Shown in pieces: positions 62,298-64,000 of a stretch of DNA of 64,000 nucleotides. This stretch comes from Sphingomonas astaxanthinifaciens DSM 22298. Its GTDB lineage: Bacteria > Pseudomonadota > Alphaproteobacteria > Sphingomonadales > Sphingomonadaceae. Location: assembly GCF_000711715.1 (NCBI RefSeq), contig NZ_JONN01000002.1:62001-126000 (forward strand), read 5' to 3'. Numbering within the stretch: the first letter of the stretch is position 1; the number at the start of each line of letters is the position of its first letter. A program made the position numbers and the translations under genes. Under the pieces are notes generated by a model that saw nothing but the letters and a program-made list of their open reading frames with translations, was not told the DNA's origin and made no database searches.

Positions 62298-63629
62298 ATG
62301 CGCAAGCCCAAGTCCGCACTTCTGGTCGCAACCAGCATCGTCCTGGCCGTGACCGTCACCGGATGCGCGATGGGGTCCAAGCGCACGTCCTTCGGCGGCC
62401 GCCCCGACACCGCCAACATCGGGGTCGCGATCCGCGCCCAGGCGGCGATCGAGGCGGGTGACTCGGCCAGCGCCATCGGCTTTGCCGAGCGCGCGGTCGA
62501 AAAAAGCCCGACCGACGCCGGCTTCCGGGCGCTGCTCGGCAATGCCTATCTCTCGGCCGGCCGCTTCCGCTCGGCCGAGGCGGCCTATGGCGACGCGCTG
62601 GCGATGATGCCGGGGCTCAGCGGCGTGCCGCTCAAGCTCGCGCTGGCGCAGGCCGCGCAGGGCAAGGGCGATGCCGCCCTCGCCACGCTCGAGACCTATG
62701 CGCAGGCGATCGACCCGGCCGACGCCGGCCTCGCCATGGCGCTCGCCGGCCGGCCCGGCTCGGCGGTCGAGACGCTCGACCAGGCCGCCCGCATGCCCGG
62801 CGCCGACGCCCGGGTTCGCCAGAATCTCGCGCTTGCCTATGCGCTCGCCGGCGACTGGGTCCGTGCCCGCAGCGTTGCCGCGCAGGACTTGCCGGCCGAC
62901 CAGCTCGACGCCCGCATGGCCGAGTGGATGAAGGTCGCCCAGCCGGGCCAAACTGGCGCGCAGGTCGCGATGCTGATCGGGGTCACGCCCGCCGCCAGCG
63001 ATGCCGGCCAGCCGGTTCGCCTTGCGCTCAAGGGCAATGGCCAGAACATCCGGGTCGCGGTCGCCGAAGTCGCGCCCCAGCCCGTGCCGGTCGCCGAACC
63101 TGTCGCCGCCGCTCCGGTCGCGGCGCCGGTCGAGACCGCCCAGGCCGTTCCGGCCCCGAGCCTGCCGTCGCCCGCCGCTGACCCGATCCCGGTCGAGGTC
63201 GCCGCCGTTGCTCCGGTCCAGACCCGAGCGGTCGAAACCGCGCCCGACGTCGCCGACATGGTCGACAGCCTCCGCGCCGAGCGCGTGAAGCCCAGCGGCG
63301 CGCTGCCCAAGGTGGCCGAACTGCGCCGCTCGGCCGCCAAGCGCTTCGGCAAGAGCAATGCCGTGGTCCAGCTCGGCGCCTACGCCACCCAGTCGGGCGT
63401 CCGCATGGGCTGGTCGGTGCTGAGCAAGCGCCACCATGGCCTCGCCGCCTACGTTCCCGCCAGCGCCCGCTTCGCCGGTCCGCGCGGCACCGTCTACCGG
63501 CTCAGCCTGCGCGGCTTCGCCAGCGACGCCGAAGCGCGCCAGTTGTGCATGAGCCTCAAGGCGAGTGGGTCGAGCTGCTTCGTCCGCAACGCCGCGGGCG
63601 ACGCGCCGGTGATGTTCGCCAGCCGCTAG
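62298..63629 (+). CDS. TPR and SPOR-domain lipoprotein
   Basis: A 443-aa envelope protein. The signal peptide ends in a lipobox VTGC (Cys23). Residues about 42-130 are TPR-like repeats (AAIEAGDSASAIGFAERAVEKSP, LLGNAYLSAGRFRSAEAAYGDAL). A long Pro/Ala/Val-rich linker (about 265-335) leads to a C-terminal SPOR-like domain (AVVQLGAYATQSGVRMGWSVLS to QLCMSLKASGSSCFVR). It is the third gene of the parA operon, 5 bp after the RHH gene, and overlaps the convergent pyrB end by 4 bp. Confidence 0.85.
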   Translation: MRKPKSALLVATSIVLAVTVTGCAMGSKRTSFGGRPDTANIGVAIRAQAAIEAGDSASAIGFAERAVEKSPTDAGFRALLGNAYLSAGRFRSAEAAYGDALAMMPGLSGVPLKLALAQAAQGKGDAALATLETYAQAIDPADAGLAMALAGRPGSAVETLDQAARMPGADARVRQNLALAYALAGDWVRARSVAAQDLPADQLDARMAEWMKVAQPGQTGAQVAMLIGVTPAASDAGQPVRLALKGNGQNIRVAVAEVAPQPVPVAEPVAAAPVAAPVETAQAVPAPSLPSPAADPIPVEVAAVAPVQTRAVETAPDVADMVDSLRAERVKPSGALPKVAELRRSAAKRFGKSNAVVQLGAYATQSGVRMGWSVLSKRHHGLAAYVPASARFAGPRGTVYRLSLRGFASDAEARQLCMSLKASGSSCFVRNAAGDAPVMFASR

Positions 63630-64000
63630 AGGCCGGCGACCAGCATCTCCAGCACCGCCATCCGGGTCGCGACTCCGTTCGCGACCTGGCGGAGGATCAG
63701 CGAGCGCGCGGGCAGGTCCGCGACCTCGTCGCTGATCTCGACCCCGCGGTTCATCGGCCCGGGGTGGAGCACCACCGCATCCGGGGCGGCAAGCGCCAGT
63801 CGCTCGGCAGTCAGTCCGTAATGCGTCAGATATTCGCCCGGCGCGTCGCCGAGGTCCTCGTCCATCCGCTCGCGCTGGACGCGCAGCATCATCACCGCAT
63901 CGGCGCCGGCGATCGCCTCGTCGATCGAGAGGGCCGTCACGTCCTCGGGGATCAGCGAGGGCGGACCCGCCAGCCGGACCTCGGCGCCCAGCCGCGGCAA
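63626..64000 (-). CDS. pyrB: aspartate carbamoyltransferase catalytic subunit, C-terminal part (5' end outside window)
   Basis: Second step of pyrimidine synthesis. The 124 residues visible are the C-terminal (aspartate) domain. They include MMLRVQRERMDED, EYLTHYGLTAERL and the strong signature HPGPMNRGVEIS, which holds the aspartate-binding loop. The 5' part continues beyond base 64000. It ends convergently on the SPOR lipoprotein gene. The usual partner pyrC is not adjacent on the 3' side. Confidence 0.93.
   Translation of the reverse strand: MPRLGAEVRLAGPPSLIPEDVTALSIDEAIAGADAVMMLRVQRERMDEDLGDAPGEYLTHYGLTAERLALAAPDAVVLHPGPMNRGVEISDEVADLPARSLILRQVANGVATRMAVLEMLVAGL

Noticed and set aside
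1..64000. CRISPR arrays, tRNA/rRNA genes, insertion sequences, prophage or integrase genes
   Set aside because: I looked on both strands for regularly spaced repeats, transposase motifs and tRNA-like cloverleaf boxes and saw none that I could support.

Overview
The window is GC-rich chromosomal DNA with tight gene packing and many 4-bp stop/start overlaps (ATGA, GTGA). The gene content points to an alphaproteobacterium, most likely a sphingomonad (order Sphingomonadales): a DUF1465/RcdA-like cell-cycle protein, a single-cysteine DksA, two YdcH-like (DUF465) proteins, a GcvA-type LysR regulator, an alphaproteobacterial ParC, and a sphingomonad-style palindromic repeat. The family assignments are recalled knowledge; no database search was run. 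I see no rRNA, tRNA, CRISPR array, insertion sequence, integrase or phage gene, and no gene-free stretch longer than 300 bases. The window is cut at both ends by genes that continue outside it (rfbC on the left, pyrB on the right).

Layout. (1) 1-16.8 kb: a surface-polysaccharide locus. rfbC(end)-rfbB-rfbD make dTDP-rhamnose. An apparent leftward seven-gene operon ugd - UDP-glucuronate 4-epimerase-like - fdtA-like isomerase - fdtB-like aminotransferase - GNAT acyltransferase - Wzx flippase - glycosyltransferase makes uronic acid and a dTDP-3-acylamino-3,6-dideoxyhexose. Three further glycosyltransferases, an AsnB-type amidotransferase and a PglK-like ABC flippase complete it. (2) 16.8-26.2 kb: surE, dksA, two DUF465 genes, an rcdA-like gene, an iron alcohol dehydrogenase, a thioesterase, a two-TM protein with a transglutaminase-like Cys/His/Asp pattern, a nitronate monooxygenase and a five-PAS hybrid histidine kinase. 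(3) 26.2-33.4 kb: arginine biosynthesis. argH converges on an argCJBFG operon, and argR is divergent from argC with two candidate ARG boxes in between. (4) 33.4-54.6 kb: housekeeping and metabolic genes (cdd, queuosine-precursor transporter, lipoprotein 5'-nucleotidase, exported methyltransferase, GGDEF-EAL protein, Sua5/TsaC, acyl-CoA dehydrogenase, GntR, nitroreductase, POT transporter, two amidohydrolases, nnrU, glmM, a ThiD-VOC fusion, parC, a thioesterase, LysR). (5) 54.6-64 kb: two tiny ORFs opposite lysR, purC, a beta-barrel protein with palindromes upstream and a strong terminator downstream, an ilvC-like gene, miaA and serB with overlapping divergent starts, and a SPOR/ParA island. 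In that island a Sel1-SPOR protein is divergent from an operon parA - ribbon-helix-helix protein - TPR/SPOR lipoprotein.

The best candidates for something undescribed are the ParA/RHH/SPOR lipoprotein operon (60.8-63.6 kb), the ThiD-VOC fusion (49.5-50.7 kb), the exported transglutaminase-like membrane protein (21.2-22.0 kb), the LysR box with two micro-ORFs (54.6-55.2 kb), and the amino-sugar pathway that uses a GNAT acyltransferase (8.3-10.4 kb).
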